64,000 nucleotides of DNA from Leishmania martiniquensis (taxonomy: Eukaryota; Euglenozoa; Kinetoplastea; Trypanosomatida; Trypanosomatidae). Of the stretch, positions 18,206-30,400 are shown one piece after another. Every line of letters starts with the position of its first letter. Within the stretch, counting starts at the first letter, position 1. The translations under genes were made by a program, and so were the position numbers. The notes under the pieces were generated by a model. The model worked only from the letters and a program-made list of their open reading frames with translations. It was not told the DNA's origin and ran no database searches. The stretch spans positions 437,001 through 501,000 of the forward strand of contig NC_090154.1 in assembly GCF_017916325.1 (NCBI RefSeq), written 5' to 3'.

Positions 18206-20091
18206 AAAGAGCGGAACTGGGCAAGGCAGAAGCTGTCCGCAAAGATGTTGGAGGAGAGGGTGGTAGAGGCCGTAGGGGAGCGGCGCAGCTGCCTTCGTCA
18301 CGGTGGACGCGGCCGGCGATGTAAGAGGCAGAGAAGCTGAGGGCTCGTCTTTCCGCGCCGTCTCTCTGGTGGAAGGTGAGTGTGGTTTCCCCTTCACTTC
18401 CTCCTTCGCGCGCGCGCCCCTTCTGTTGGTGGTAATGTGCGTGCATGAGGGGTCGTGCTTTGGAGCGCACGTTGCACATTGGTGTGTGCGTATGGCGGCA
18501 TCATATGTGTTGGGGTGTGCGTTGAGAAAACGCGGTGCGTGCGTGCGAGAGAGGGGTTGAGAGATGGAGGGAGGCAGGGGGGCGGTGGTGCGTGCGCTCA
18601 TTGCAAATTGCCCTACCCTACCTCTGGTGAGAGAAGGGGGGGCAGAACACATACGCACGCCAAGTTACATTCACAGCTTAGGCCTCTCTGGATTGGCTCC
18701 CCCTCGTCTCTCCCTCTATTCCGTACAGTGGGCCTTCGCTTTTTTTGTTCTGCCGCATGCATGCCTGCGACGTTCGTGCTTGTTCCGGGTGCCCGCCTCC
18801 GTCTGCACTCCCTCACCCCACCCCACTCTGACTCCCCTCATCGACTGCGCTTCGCTTTTTATGTAGTTGCGCTGAAGAAAGAAGAGCCATTCAGGTCATC
18901 AAGGGAGAGGCGCGGTGGTCTGCCCTTCCCTCCCCAGGCGCCATCGCCACCCATTTCACCGCCGCACCCCAGCGTGGACACCACCACCGCCACCACATCC
19001 ATGTAGCCTTCCAGCGCAGTTTCTCACCGCCTTAGGATCGCATGTGTGCGTGCGCTCACCTTTCCTCTCGTCCTGTTCGTCATTGCCACTCAGGAGTAAA
19101 TAAGACAGGCAATGGCGGTGGAGCGATGCTGTGACGTCGGAGGCGCGACTGCTGTAGCCATTACTGAAAGGAACTTTTTTCACCCTTCTCTCTATGAAGT
19201 GTCCCCTCCCCACCACCACCCACCAGCACACGCACATACACATCGAGAGTGGAAGGCCCCAAGCATCCCTGTCCCCTTCACAAACTGCCCGCGAGTGTAT
19301 ACAAACACGCGCAGCGCACGAATTCACATCGATTTCCTTTCGAGACTCTTTTGCATGCGTATATGGGCGAGTGCCCGTGTCATCACTGTGGCTCACGTCT
19401 ACCTGTCTGATCGGCCTCACGGCCGTACGCCACGCGGCTATTTCACGTCAGTGGGTACTGTTGCGTCCGCACACTTTCCAGAAGAGGCGAGCCACCAACA
19501 GGCGGGCGGCTGAAGCACCGAGTCGCCCCCTCTTCCCGTTCGTCTTGTTGCCCCTCATATATATATATATTCGTCAGCAGGTACGGGCTGTGCTGCTTAG
19601 GCACCGCCTTTTTGTTCTGGAACCCCATCGCGCAGCTCCCGCATCTTCACCTGTCTCGTTCTGCACCCTCGGAGTACTCTCTCCCCCCTCCTCGTCTCCC
19701 CTCGCTCAGTGGGGCGCTCGTTTAGCTGTTGTCACACCACAGTGACTGTCACCCCACTACTGTGACCGTCGTGTTCGCTCTCCTGCGCGCACCCTTTTTC
19801 CCCCTTCTTTGAGGTCTTGAGAGGCCCTCTCATTTCTGTTCGCTCAGTAGTGGTGCGCGTTCCACTCCCCCCACCCCACCTTCTTCTTCATAGGCGACTC
19901 GCTTCCAGTACGGCTCATGTCGACTGTTCTCCGGTGTCCGTGCGCCGTCTCTCGTACGCCCTTCTTGCCGTCGCTTGGCTAACGGTCTCGGTTCTCGTTG
20001 TCGACTCCTCTCCCCCACCGACATCACTCACCCACCCTTTCACCTTTACACATACGCTCGTCTCGCAGTTGTGGTGGTGGTGAAGGTGCGT

Positions 20092-20113
20092 ATACATGTA
20101 TATATATATATAT
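20092..20113. repeat. TA dinucleotide microsatellite
   Basis: A short TA run within the intergenic region upstream of the ankyrin-repeat gene. A similar run lies at 19557-19571. Confidence 0.8.
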
Positions 20114-21396
20114 GCCTGTGTAAGTGTGTGTAAGTGTGGATCACGCGTACTATCTCTGCATTTTTAAGTTCTTTTTTCGTCACCACATGTACACTACCCC
20201 ACACCCCTCCTCCCTCCCCTCTACACCCCGCCCACCCACCCATCGTCACCAGCAGCCGACGAGAGGTCCGTGCCGGACTTCACCACTCCCCGCCGGCGCG
20301 ACAGGCCCTCCTCAGCAGATTCTCTCAATAGAAGCACAGTACGTTTCCTCGTCCAACACCACACACATCCACACACAGGCGCAGCGAAAGCGGATAAGTC
20401 TTTCATGAGGAGCTCAACGGCCGCCTTTTCACTCGCACACGCACACCCTCTCCCCCTCTAAGGCTCTGCCTCCTCGCCAGACGGTGCGCGTCCGTCTTGG
20501 CCGCTGCGTGCGTGTGCATGTAGGGTGCGGCTTCTCTCTCACTGCGTATATACACACGTGGGATTCGTCCGTTGCCACACTTTTTTTATTTTTGCTTTAT
20601 GTGTATGTGTCTTTCGACTCGTTGCTCGTGTCTGACTGCGCCATCAATACCCACCACCGCGACGGCGAACACCGTCAGCTCCATCATATTCGTTGCCTCC
20701 CTCCCTCTCTCTTGCACACCTTTGTTCCCTCGCTGCAGTTATTTTTGCCTGAGATAAAGGCGGAGAGCGGAGACAAGCGCGCCGACTCCTCAGCACCGGT
20801 CATCCCCTTCAGTGAGGCCGCGCTCGCTCCCTCTATCTCGTCCACGCTGCTCCGACCCTCGACGTTCAGAGGCGGTTCACCCTGCGCGCTGCACACACAC
20901 ACACCAACACGTTTGACCCCCGTCCGTTTTTTGGCCGCCGGTGAAGCCAAAAGAAAAAATTCTTCCCGTTGGTGTTGCTGCTGCCCCAACTCGCGTGGTG
21001 TTCGGTGAACGCATCATCTCCCGCCCACTCACCCCGCGCGTGGGAACATTCAGTTGTCTATTGTACTTCTTCACATCTTTTTGTGGTTGTTGGACTAAAC
21101 AGAGATCGCATCGCTCGCTGTGGCTCCTGTCCATACTTCCTGTATCACTCGATTGCTCAGACGCCCATCACTGCCCACCGCCTGTGCGACTGTGCTGAGG
21201 TTACGTCTCGCTCCGTGCACGGGTGCGCCTCTGCTGCAGTGACGGTGCAGTGCGGTGCTCCCCTTTTTTCGCGCGTTGCCATTTTCTTTGCCGTCCTCAC
21301 CCGGCCCGACCTGACCCGCAGTCATTAGACGAAAGCGGTGTCCTGCTGCTCGAAGATTGACCTCCCTCCCTCGTTGCGGACGGCGCCGCGGCTGCG

Positions 21397-21426
21397 CCTC
21401 CGTCCCTCCCCTCTCCACACCCCGAG
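21397..21426 (+). promoter_or_regulatory. Predicted spliced-leader acceptor for the giant ankyrin gene
   Basis: The tract CCTCCGTCCCTCCCCTCTCC leads to AG at 21425-21426, 46 bases upstream of the ATG at 21472. An alternative acceptor, CCGCAG with AG at 21320-21321, lies about 150 bases upstream of the ATG. Confidence 0.45.
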
Positions 21427-21471
21427 CAACCAACCGTCAGCGCCAGCCTCGCCCCTGCCTGCGTTACGAGA

Positions 21472-24400
21472 ATGGACACCTCCACCGCCGCGGAGCCGAC
21501 AGCGGCGCTGCGAAAGCTGCTCACAGGGCGGTGTGCCCCACAGCAGCCCCTCAATGCGGTGTTGCAGGCCGAGGCGGCCGCCTATCTTTTGCACGAGCGC
21601 GTTGCCGAGGAGGCGGCGGAGCTGTCAAGAAGAGACCTGCAGCCCTTCGCGATGCGCGGAGAGCAGCCTCCAGTCCCGCCGGAGCTGCTCATCGAGCTGG
21701 AAGACGGCGAGCGAGTCGGGTACCCTCCGAGCATGGCAGTCCCGCCCAACGGTGCCGCCGCCACAGCAGCAGCAGCAGCCGGCTCCTCGGCCGCACAGCC
21801 CGAAAAGCTGAACCTGTGCGCGTGCACTACTGCCGCATTCGACGCGTGGCTGCGCGCCGTCGTGCAGTCCATCCCTGCGCCAGCGGAGTCGGCCACTGCG
21901 GGAAAGCACGGGGATCGTCGTCGTCCCGGCAGCAGCGGGGGCCGAGGAGAATCTAGAAGCCCTACCCGTGTGTCGCGTGAAGAGGCCCTCTACACGGCAC
22001 TAGAGCTGCTCGAGGCGGCTGTGTGCTTGCTGCAGCGGCGCGCCGTGCTCTGCAGCGACCAGGACCGCCTTCTGCATGCCTACTATGACGCGCTCGAGGA
22101 GGACATCCGCCAATACGCAGAGGCCATGTCGGCGTCGGCAGCAGCACAAGACACCACCCATTGCACGGCCAGCACGCAGCTGCTTCCGCCAGAGCAGCAT
22201 AAGTTTTCTCCGTATCATTACCACTTGCGCATGTACAAGCGCAGTGCGCCACTGCAGCACTACACCGAGGAGCAGAGTAAGCTGCAAAGCCGGTTGCAGA
22301 AGCTGTGCTACGTTCTGCTGAAGCTCGAGGAAGTGGAGGGGGTGAGCAGCTCCATCGTAGGCGAAGGTCACGGTTCAGCGCTGCTGATTCGGCTACAGCA
22401 CCAGAATACAGGCGACCTGGGCAGTGGTGGCAACAAGGTCGGGCCAATGGCGGGTCCCGAGGCGGAGGAGGACAGCATACATGCAGGGAGCAACATCGAC
22501 TCACGTTGCGCGCTCGCGCTCGCCTGCGGCCGCGCATGCGTGGATGGGGAGAGCGGGGCGGCGGTGCGCGAACCGACGTTGCAGTCCTCGCGTCGACTTG
22601 CCGCCATGGGGCGTCGCGTGCGTCGTCTACGGCGCCGGCTGCGCTTGCCGCTAGCCGCATCGGAGGTGGCGTCTCGCCTGCGCAATGAGCTCCTCCTCTC
22701 CTTCTCCGCCCGCGTCCTGGCGCTGCGGGAGCCGGCCCCGTTCACGTCCGGGACCTACGTTCCGGCCGCCGCTGTCACCGCCGCGTCATCGTCATCGCAG
22801 GTCTCTGAAGACGCGGTGCTTCAGGAGCAAATCTCGTACTCCATGAGCGCCTTTGTCGAGTGGTACGTTCAGCGCGTCATGGACCCGCTCGCCATCTCGC
22901 AGCTCCTCAGCATCGTTCCGCGCGACTGCGTGGTGACGACCACCTGCCGCCTCGTCTACGCGTGTGAGGCGCACGCCTCGCTACGCTCGTCGCGCGCGCT
23001 GCCGGACCTGGGCCCCGTGTTGTTGTGCGCTGTGGCCGAAGGGCGCGCCGACGCCGTGTCGCAGCTGCTGCTCTCCTCGAGCGTTTCCTACGGCAGTGCT
23101 CTTTCCCATCCGATAGACTCCCAGACTTGCTTCTTATCGGGCCTCCTTGGCGGCCAGCTTGACGTGCTGACGCGACTGGTGGAGCAGCAGAGCTGGCACG
23201 TGAACGCGCTGCATGTGCTGCTCTTCATGAGCGCTCCATGGAGCACAGCTTCGGCGCCAACAGCACCGATGGTGTCGCGCGGGTGCGACGTGTACCAACG
23301 AGCGCTGGTGGGGCGCATGCAAGCCTTTCTCAGCGTGGCCGAACGCGCCTTCACCGCGTGCAGCCCGGCGCTCGCCGACGCGCCCACTCTCTCTTCGGGA
23401 AGGGACGCCGCTTGCTCACCGAACCTCAGCAGCATCACTGGCAGTGGCGACTTCGAGGCCGGCGAGGCGGCTCTCGGAGCACTGCGCGCAGCCCGGCTAC
23501 TCTGCACGAACACAGAAGGCGACAAGCTGCTGGCCACCTTGGGCCGTCTCCTCGGCAGCGACTCGTCGTCAGCCGCCACGCCAACGGCACGGGGGGGCCG
23601 AATGCATCGGAAGAAGGATGTCACCATAGACGCCGGTGGCCGCCACGAGAACACCGACTCGACTGGGGCGCTCGCATTCGAGACGGTGTCGTTGCTGCCC
23701 GCGTCCCGCGTAGCTGCGGCGGCGCCGCCGGTGTTTCTCAACGGCGCACTTAGCCACCTTCGGCTCTTTCTCGCAGCGCGCAGCGCCACCCTGCAGTATG
23801 AGCGCCGGCAACAGGACCTGCAGTGGGCGAGGCTGCTGGACAGCGATACGTCATCGACGGCCGCCGTCGGCGGTGACTGCCCCGCGGTCGTAAGCGCCGC
23901 GCATGGAGAAGTGTCCTCTTCCCCTCCACTAGAGGCGCCATTTTCCTTTGCACATGTTCTGCATCAGCATCAACTGGACACCCTCACCGCTGCTGCATTG
24001 TGCCCCCTTCGCTGTCAGATGTGTCCAGCTTTCACCACGCCGCAGCTGCAGCGCGTGGATTCGTGGAGCTATGGCCCACTGCAGCCGACCATAGCGATTG
24101 CAGCATCGCTAAATACTGTGGGCGACACCAGCAGCGAGAGAGGGGCGAAGCAGTCCTGCGAGCAGCTCGTCTCTCACACAGAACAGGAGAGAGCGGTGAA
24201 TGGGGTCAGAGAATACGACAGGTGTCGCAACGAGCACTTGCGTGGCCGCCTTCACAGCGGCTTGAGCCGGCTGCCCCCGCGTCGCCAGCCCATTCGAGCG
24301 CTTCTCATGCGATCTGACACGGCCATCGACTCGGGGGCCAAGTCGTGGTACACGCACACCGCTGTTGGTCAGGCCGCTGTCGCGGAAGAGCGTGAGCACT

Positions 24401-27400
24401 ACGAGAGCAGCAGCCGCAGAGGTAGGCTCATCAACGGCCGCGGAAGTCGGCCGCGCTGGCTTGTGAGCCCCTGGCAATCGTGCAGCGTCACGGGCGTACT
24501 GCAGTCGTCCCTGCCGTTTCGATACTCGCTCTCATTGCCGCTAGAAGATGTGCGTCGCGTCGCGCAAGATGCGAAGCAGTGGCGAGCAGTGTGCAACTTG
24601 TACGGCAGCGCCGCGACCGGCATGGAAGACAAGAGCGTCCCTGACCACGTCGGCGGTGGCGGATACGACGACTATCAGCACCGCCGGCCGAGCGGTGAAG
24701 GCTCCGCCGCTGTCGACGCGACGAATCCCCATGCCTACCCTACGTCACCGCCCCCATCCATGCCCAACATCTACTATGAGGTCCAGATGTCAGTGGAGTA
24801 CCTTTTAGCCCTCTACGCGACCGACCCCCGCGGCGCCGCGCCACCTGACATCGGCGCAGATGCCCTCGCACGTAGCGCAAGCAACGTGCTTTCCGAAGAT
24901 GCTGCGCACCGACTGTGCAAGAATTGTGTGGTCGTCGGGCTGTGCGACTCGATCACTGCCGCTCAGGCGAACGGGTGCCCGCAGGGCCCCTCGGAGCCGT
25001 ATGTAGTGACGCATCTAGGCCACAAACTCTGCGCAGGAGACGTGGTGGAGGATATAGAGGGGGGCAGAAGCGGCGGTCAAAGCATCGGTGACGAGCGCAG
25101 CACTTGGTCCGCGGGTGTGTCGGTATCCGTGATTGCTCACGAGGAAGCGACGGAGCCCAGCTCGGCATCGGCAGCCACAGGTGACGGCGCCGCCCAGGCC
25201 GACGTGCTCTATTTAGGTCTGTGGTGGCACGAGCAAAACAGCGTGCGCGCCATAAAAGCGATGCCGTCCGCACTCCACAGCGGGGACCAGGGCTCTGCGA
25301 ACGCGAGCGAAAGCACCGCCGAGGCATACCTCCGACTGGAACTGCCGCGCTGCTCACCTCCAGCGCCAGTGATGGAGGCAAGGGCAGCAGCGGCGCACGA
25401 CGTGGGGCGCCGTCGCGTTGCAGCTGCCCATGGTGATGCAGCGTACGCCATCGCATCGAGCACTGCTGCTGCTGCTGCGAGAGCGAGCGCAAACGTGTGG
25501 ATACCAACTATCACACGGGCCTGCCGAGATGACGTAGCGAGAGCAGTAGCGACGGCTCGTCAGCAGCAGCAGCAGGCAGAAACGGCGCAGGTGACTGCCA
25601 CGGAGGAGGCCGGCGCGCAGGCGAAGAGACGTCCGGGAGGCGCGACTGACCCCCCGAGTCCTTCGCCGTCTTCGAGCTTGCTGAGTCGTGTGTGTTCTCA
25701 GGTCGCGGCCACGTTGGTGCTGGGGCTTCTCTTCAGCCCATCGAAGGGCTCGCTGCGCCTGCGGCTCAACAACTATGCCGACTTCGAGGAGATGACGCTG
25801 GGACTTCCCCTCGGTAACCTAGACGACGCTACCGCAGCACGAACAACATCAGCGTCACCGGCGCTGCCGCCTCTTCTCTACCCAGCAGCGACCCTGTCGC
25901 TGAATGAGTCGGGGTGGAGAAGCTGGTGTTGCCACCAAGCACACAAATGGGTGAAGCTGCAGCGGCAAGCAACGCAGCAGGGCGCACTGACGCCAGGCGA
26001 GTTGGCAGGCAAGCGCGCGCAGGCTGATCACAGCGCGCCGCTGTCGCCGACTCCTTCGCTGTCCTCTTCGCTTTCGGTGTCCAACGCCGTAGTGCGTTTT
26101 TGTTTTGATGTATCGGGGCTGCTGTTCGGGCCCCCAGCGCCCCACCAACAGGGGCAGACTACCCCGGCAAACGCGACAGTGTCCACCAGAGAAGTCGCAC
26201 ACAAGTCGCAGAAGAAGCACCAGCAGCGACCAGCCCGAGAACCGATCGATGCCCGGGCATCCCAGTCTTTGGCGCCGTCGTCCCTGATATCTCAGCCCAT
26301 CGCGCTGTTGGACAGCTCTGTCAAGTTCAACCAGATGCTGTCTGTGCTCACAGACGTGTCGCTCTTGGCGGCGACAAAGGATAGCAGTGGAAAAATTCAG
26401 CAACAGCAGCAGCTGTACCACCTCGGCAACAGCGATGGCACGGCGGTCGAGGAGGAGGAAGACGAGTTCGCCAGTGCCAGTGCGATAGTGTCGAGAGGTA
26501 CGGCGACACTGGCACATCCGACGGTGTTGCTGGCCACTTCGCGTGGCCGCCGCTCACGCGCTGCAGTGCTGTTGGTGCAAAGACTTCTGAACACCCCTGG
26601 TGGCGGCGCTGCTATCACCACCTCAGCCGATAGCAGCGCCGCCCCCAGCAACAGCGACTGTGGAGACATCTTTTACCCTCCTGTCCGTATCTATCGGCAC
26701 AGCTGCCACTGCCCCCCTCGTGAGCTCTACCCGTTGCCGACATCCTCCTCCGATGCAGACGCCGGCGACGATGCGGAGGTGCGCAGCCGACGCACGCAGC
26801 AGCAGCGCCGACGGCGTCGCGGAAATCGGCGCATTGGACTTGGCAGGGCGGGCACTGGCAGCAGCGTCAGCCCTGGCGATGTGCCATCGCTCCTCTTCGT
26901 CAACGTGTACTGGCACGACATCATTCCTGAAAATGCGCGCCTCACACCGCTCTGCGCCGCAGTGGCGTCGCGGCAGCGGGCCATGGCGTACGCCATCGCG
27001 ACACACCCACTCACACGCTTCTGTGACCTCAGCGACGAAGAGGTGAGAGCCGGTGACGCCCACGTGTGGCAGCAACAGCAGCAGCAACTTCAGCAACGCC
27101 GCACCGCCCTCTACGCGGCGTGTGCGCTCGGCTACACGGAGGTGGTACAGGTGCTGCTGGAGCGCATTCCTGTCGAGGAGCTTCTCTCATACTTTGGGCT
27201 TGTGATCGAGAGCGAGGCACGCGCGGCACTGCAGCGGTGCTATGCAAAGACGAACGCGGCGTTCTTACAAAGATACCCGCTTGGCTCGCAAGCGACCGAG
27301 GCGTCGTCGCGGCCTGGCGCGGATCGCGTTGACAGCTACAGCATCAAAAACAACAACGGCACCACGGAGCGCGGCACTGCAGCCTTCAGAAACGCGTCTG

Positions 27401-30400
27401 CAGCCACCGCAGCGTCGGCGTCGGCAGTGCCGTATATGACAAACGGCAAGCAGCGAGCCCTTCTCGATGTCTCGGCCATCTACTCCTCGTCACAGTCGCG
27501 GTACACGCCACTTCACGCGGCGCTTCTCGGTGTAGTGCTCGAGAACGGAGAAGAAGACAACGAGGGTCTCAACGAAGGCGACGATGTCGATGTCGACGTC
27601 GGCACAGAGGAGGCGTGCATGTCTTCGCTGAACGCACGTCTCAGCAAGCAGACAGCCTGCGTAACTGTGCTCCTCAACTGCCTCTATGATCTTCTCTGTG
27701 TGGCGCCCGCATCAAACGCGCCGGCGCCGAAGCCACAAGGAGGTCAGGCAGCTGTGCCAGCGGCTGAAGCGCAGGCACAGCGAATGACGTTGACAGGCCG
27801 CGAGCTCCTTGTAGACGCACTTAACCTGCAGAGCCGGGCAGGTGAAACCGCTCTACTACTCGCTGTCCGCCACAACAACGTCGCCGTTGCGGTGCGCCTC
27901 CTAAAGCTGGGTGCGCAACCGGCTTGCATGGATCGCGTCACGCGGCTGCTCAGTCTCGAACTTGCATGCGCGAACCGCTGCACACCGATTGCAGAAGCGC
28001 TGCTGCAGCCCCAAAACGCTGGCGGCGTCACTGACTCCACGGCGAGCACCTCCGTGTACGCCATGTCTCCTGTCCTGCTCAACCACGCCGGCATCGCCAC
28101 AGCGCTGTGCTGGTGCGCCATCAACAACATGCCTTCCATCATGCAGCGTCTCCTCGAGTGTGACGGGATCGACGTGGAGAGCGGCTTCGAAGGAAGCTCT
28201 CCGCTACACCTCGCGATCGCGTTCGGCAGCGAGGCGGCCGCGCTGACACTGCTCAACGGTACTCAACCCAGGAAAACGGCCACTGCCAGTGCGCGTAAGG
28301 GTCGAAGTGTCAGGGCAGAGGAGGCTGAGGCATCTCTTGCCTCGGGCGCAACAGCGGCATCCAACGCCAAAAAGGAGGCGGCGGCCCTAAGGGGCATGAG
28401 CGGTGGTGTCGGTCGACAAGGTGCCGCGGCGCCCGCTGCGTCAGCCGCGCAGCCGACGGGGACCGCCTCCGTGGGAAAGTCGCAGAAGAAGCCCTTCATG
28501 GATGTGAATATACGTCATGAGCGCACTCACTGCACACCGCTGCACCTCGCCTGTGAACAAGGTCAACTGAACGTCATCCGCACTCTTCTGCAGTCGTGGC
28601 ACGCTCAACTGAACTTGACGGCTGCCTACACCAACTACACGCCGCTCCTTACGGCAGTGGCAAACGGACGGGAAGAGGCTGCGCTTCGCGTCCTCGAGTA
28701 CAGCAAGGACCAACTCCGCCGCGGCCGCGCAGTACTGGATCTGTGCGCCGTCGACCAGAACGGCGACACCGCGCTGCACCTAGCCGCGAGTCGCGGGCTG
28801 GCTCTGGCGCTAGAGTACATGCTGGTTCAGTTCAGCGAGGAGGAGGTGACGTTGCTGGCCACCCTTCACCCTTCGCTATGTGCTTCACACGCGTACCAGA
28901 AAGCCACGTGCATAGTGCCCTTGCACGCTACTAACAAGAAGGGCAAAACCGCCTTGCTCGCCGCCGTGCAGCATGACCAGGCCGAGACGGCCGAGCTGCT
29001 GGTGAGTGTGTTCATTGACAGCGCAGAGGGTCAGAAGACAGGGGATGCGCCAGTGCATTCCGGAGGCGAAAGTGCTTCCCAGCCGCCTAACTCGCCCACA
29101 GAGGCCGGGGCGGCGTCGCCCAGCGCATCCGAAGCGGCGATTGTATCGGCGTCTTCATCGCTCGTATCGGCGCCCTCGCTATTCGGCGGCCCTCTTATCG
29201 ATGGCACCTGCATGGCCCTGCACCAGGCGCACAGGAGACACCTCAACTCCGTCGTGCAGCTGATGCTGTCTGCCCCGCCCGGCCTGTTCCCCTGCACCGC
29301 TGCGTTTCTTAAGTCGGCGCAGGCACGCAAGCGGCAGCAGGTCGACACACAGCACCCCGCGGCGCTGTCGATAGGCGAGTCGTCCAATCGTGGGGCTCAT
29401 GCAGCCTTCGCTGTCGATGAAAGAGGTGACCAGCTGGCAGAAAAGAAGCTAAACAATGACGCATCGCAATGCAGCTCTGCTGTGGCAGAGGACCGAGGCT
29501 CGTTTGTGCGTCTCCTGCTCACGCGCGCCGCCGGCCCGACCATCTCGCCCAACGACGCCCTGCGTGTTCTGCTGCGCGGCTTCACGCTCCCTGAGCTGTG
29601 CGTGTATCTTAGAGAAGTGGCGGCGGAGAGTGCCGCGCTGGGGGTGCAGCGAGGCACGGCTATGGCATACGCAGAGCTCTTGATCGGCTATCTGCAAGAG
29701 CACGCTGGCTCGGTGGTCGCACCGACGCGGGCGGTGTTGTTTTGCCGGGAAGTGTTGCGGTGCCTGCAGCAGTGGATGCTGAGCGAGGCGTCTGCCGCTC
29801 GCGAACGCCTCGCAGCATCGCGCCGTCACGGCACAGCGCCCGGTGAAGTCGACGACCTCACTTACACGCAGCTGTTGCCGGACATGGAGAAGAGTGACAA
29901 GCAGGGGCGGAAGCAGCACCATCCGAGCGATCTCGCGGAGGCACCGATGGCCTGGCTGTATCGCATGTTGCTCGTCCCCACGGCCGCCGGTGGTGGTGGT
30001 GCTTGTAATGAGGCGGAGCGGCTGCGGCTATCATCGCCAGAGAGCGCGGCAGAGGAATCGGAGCGGTACCGCAACGCGTTGGAGGCAACGCTGAGGCGCA
30101 AAACGCTGAGCCTTGAAGTCGCGCGCATGATTCGCCTCCACGGCCGCTCTAACGGCGGTGCGAGGGCCATCGAAGAGATCAAGAACATCTTGCAAGCCTA
30201 CATGAAGACGAAGGCGAATGCGCGCTCGCAGCTGGCGAGGCGAACAACGGGGGTCGCTGTGGAAGCTGCAGCGGAATCCTCGACGATAATGAGCGTCAGC
30301 AGCTATCCCCTCTCTTCTGCACTTGTCCAATCCGTCAACCCGAAGAGCACGCGGGATGGCGTGGAGGAGGTTGCCACAAGCGACAGGAACGGCGCGGTCA

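Larger units (their letters stand above)
18206..21471 (+). other. Long intergenic/UTR region (3.3 kb)
   Basis: This is the largest gene-free stretch in the window. It consists of alternating pyrimidine-rich tracts, TG/GTGCG-rich patches (18430-18560) and TA repeats (19557-19571 and 20092-20113). Many polypyrimidine-AG combinations occur, so either RPN9 has a long 3' UTR, or the ankyrin gene has a long 5' UTR, or a non-coding RNA is encoded. Open frames of up to ~180 codons (for example 18455-19006, 19194-19745, 20484-21008) have UTR-like translations. No gene is supported. Confidence 0.65.

Noticed and set aside
18206..18342. Open tail in frame after the RPN9 stop
   Set aside because: RPN9 already ends where family members end, and the tail is Arg-rich with no similarity, so this is chance openness.
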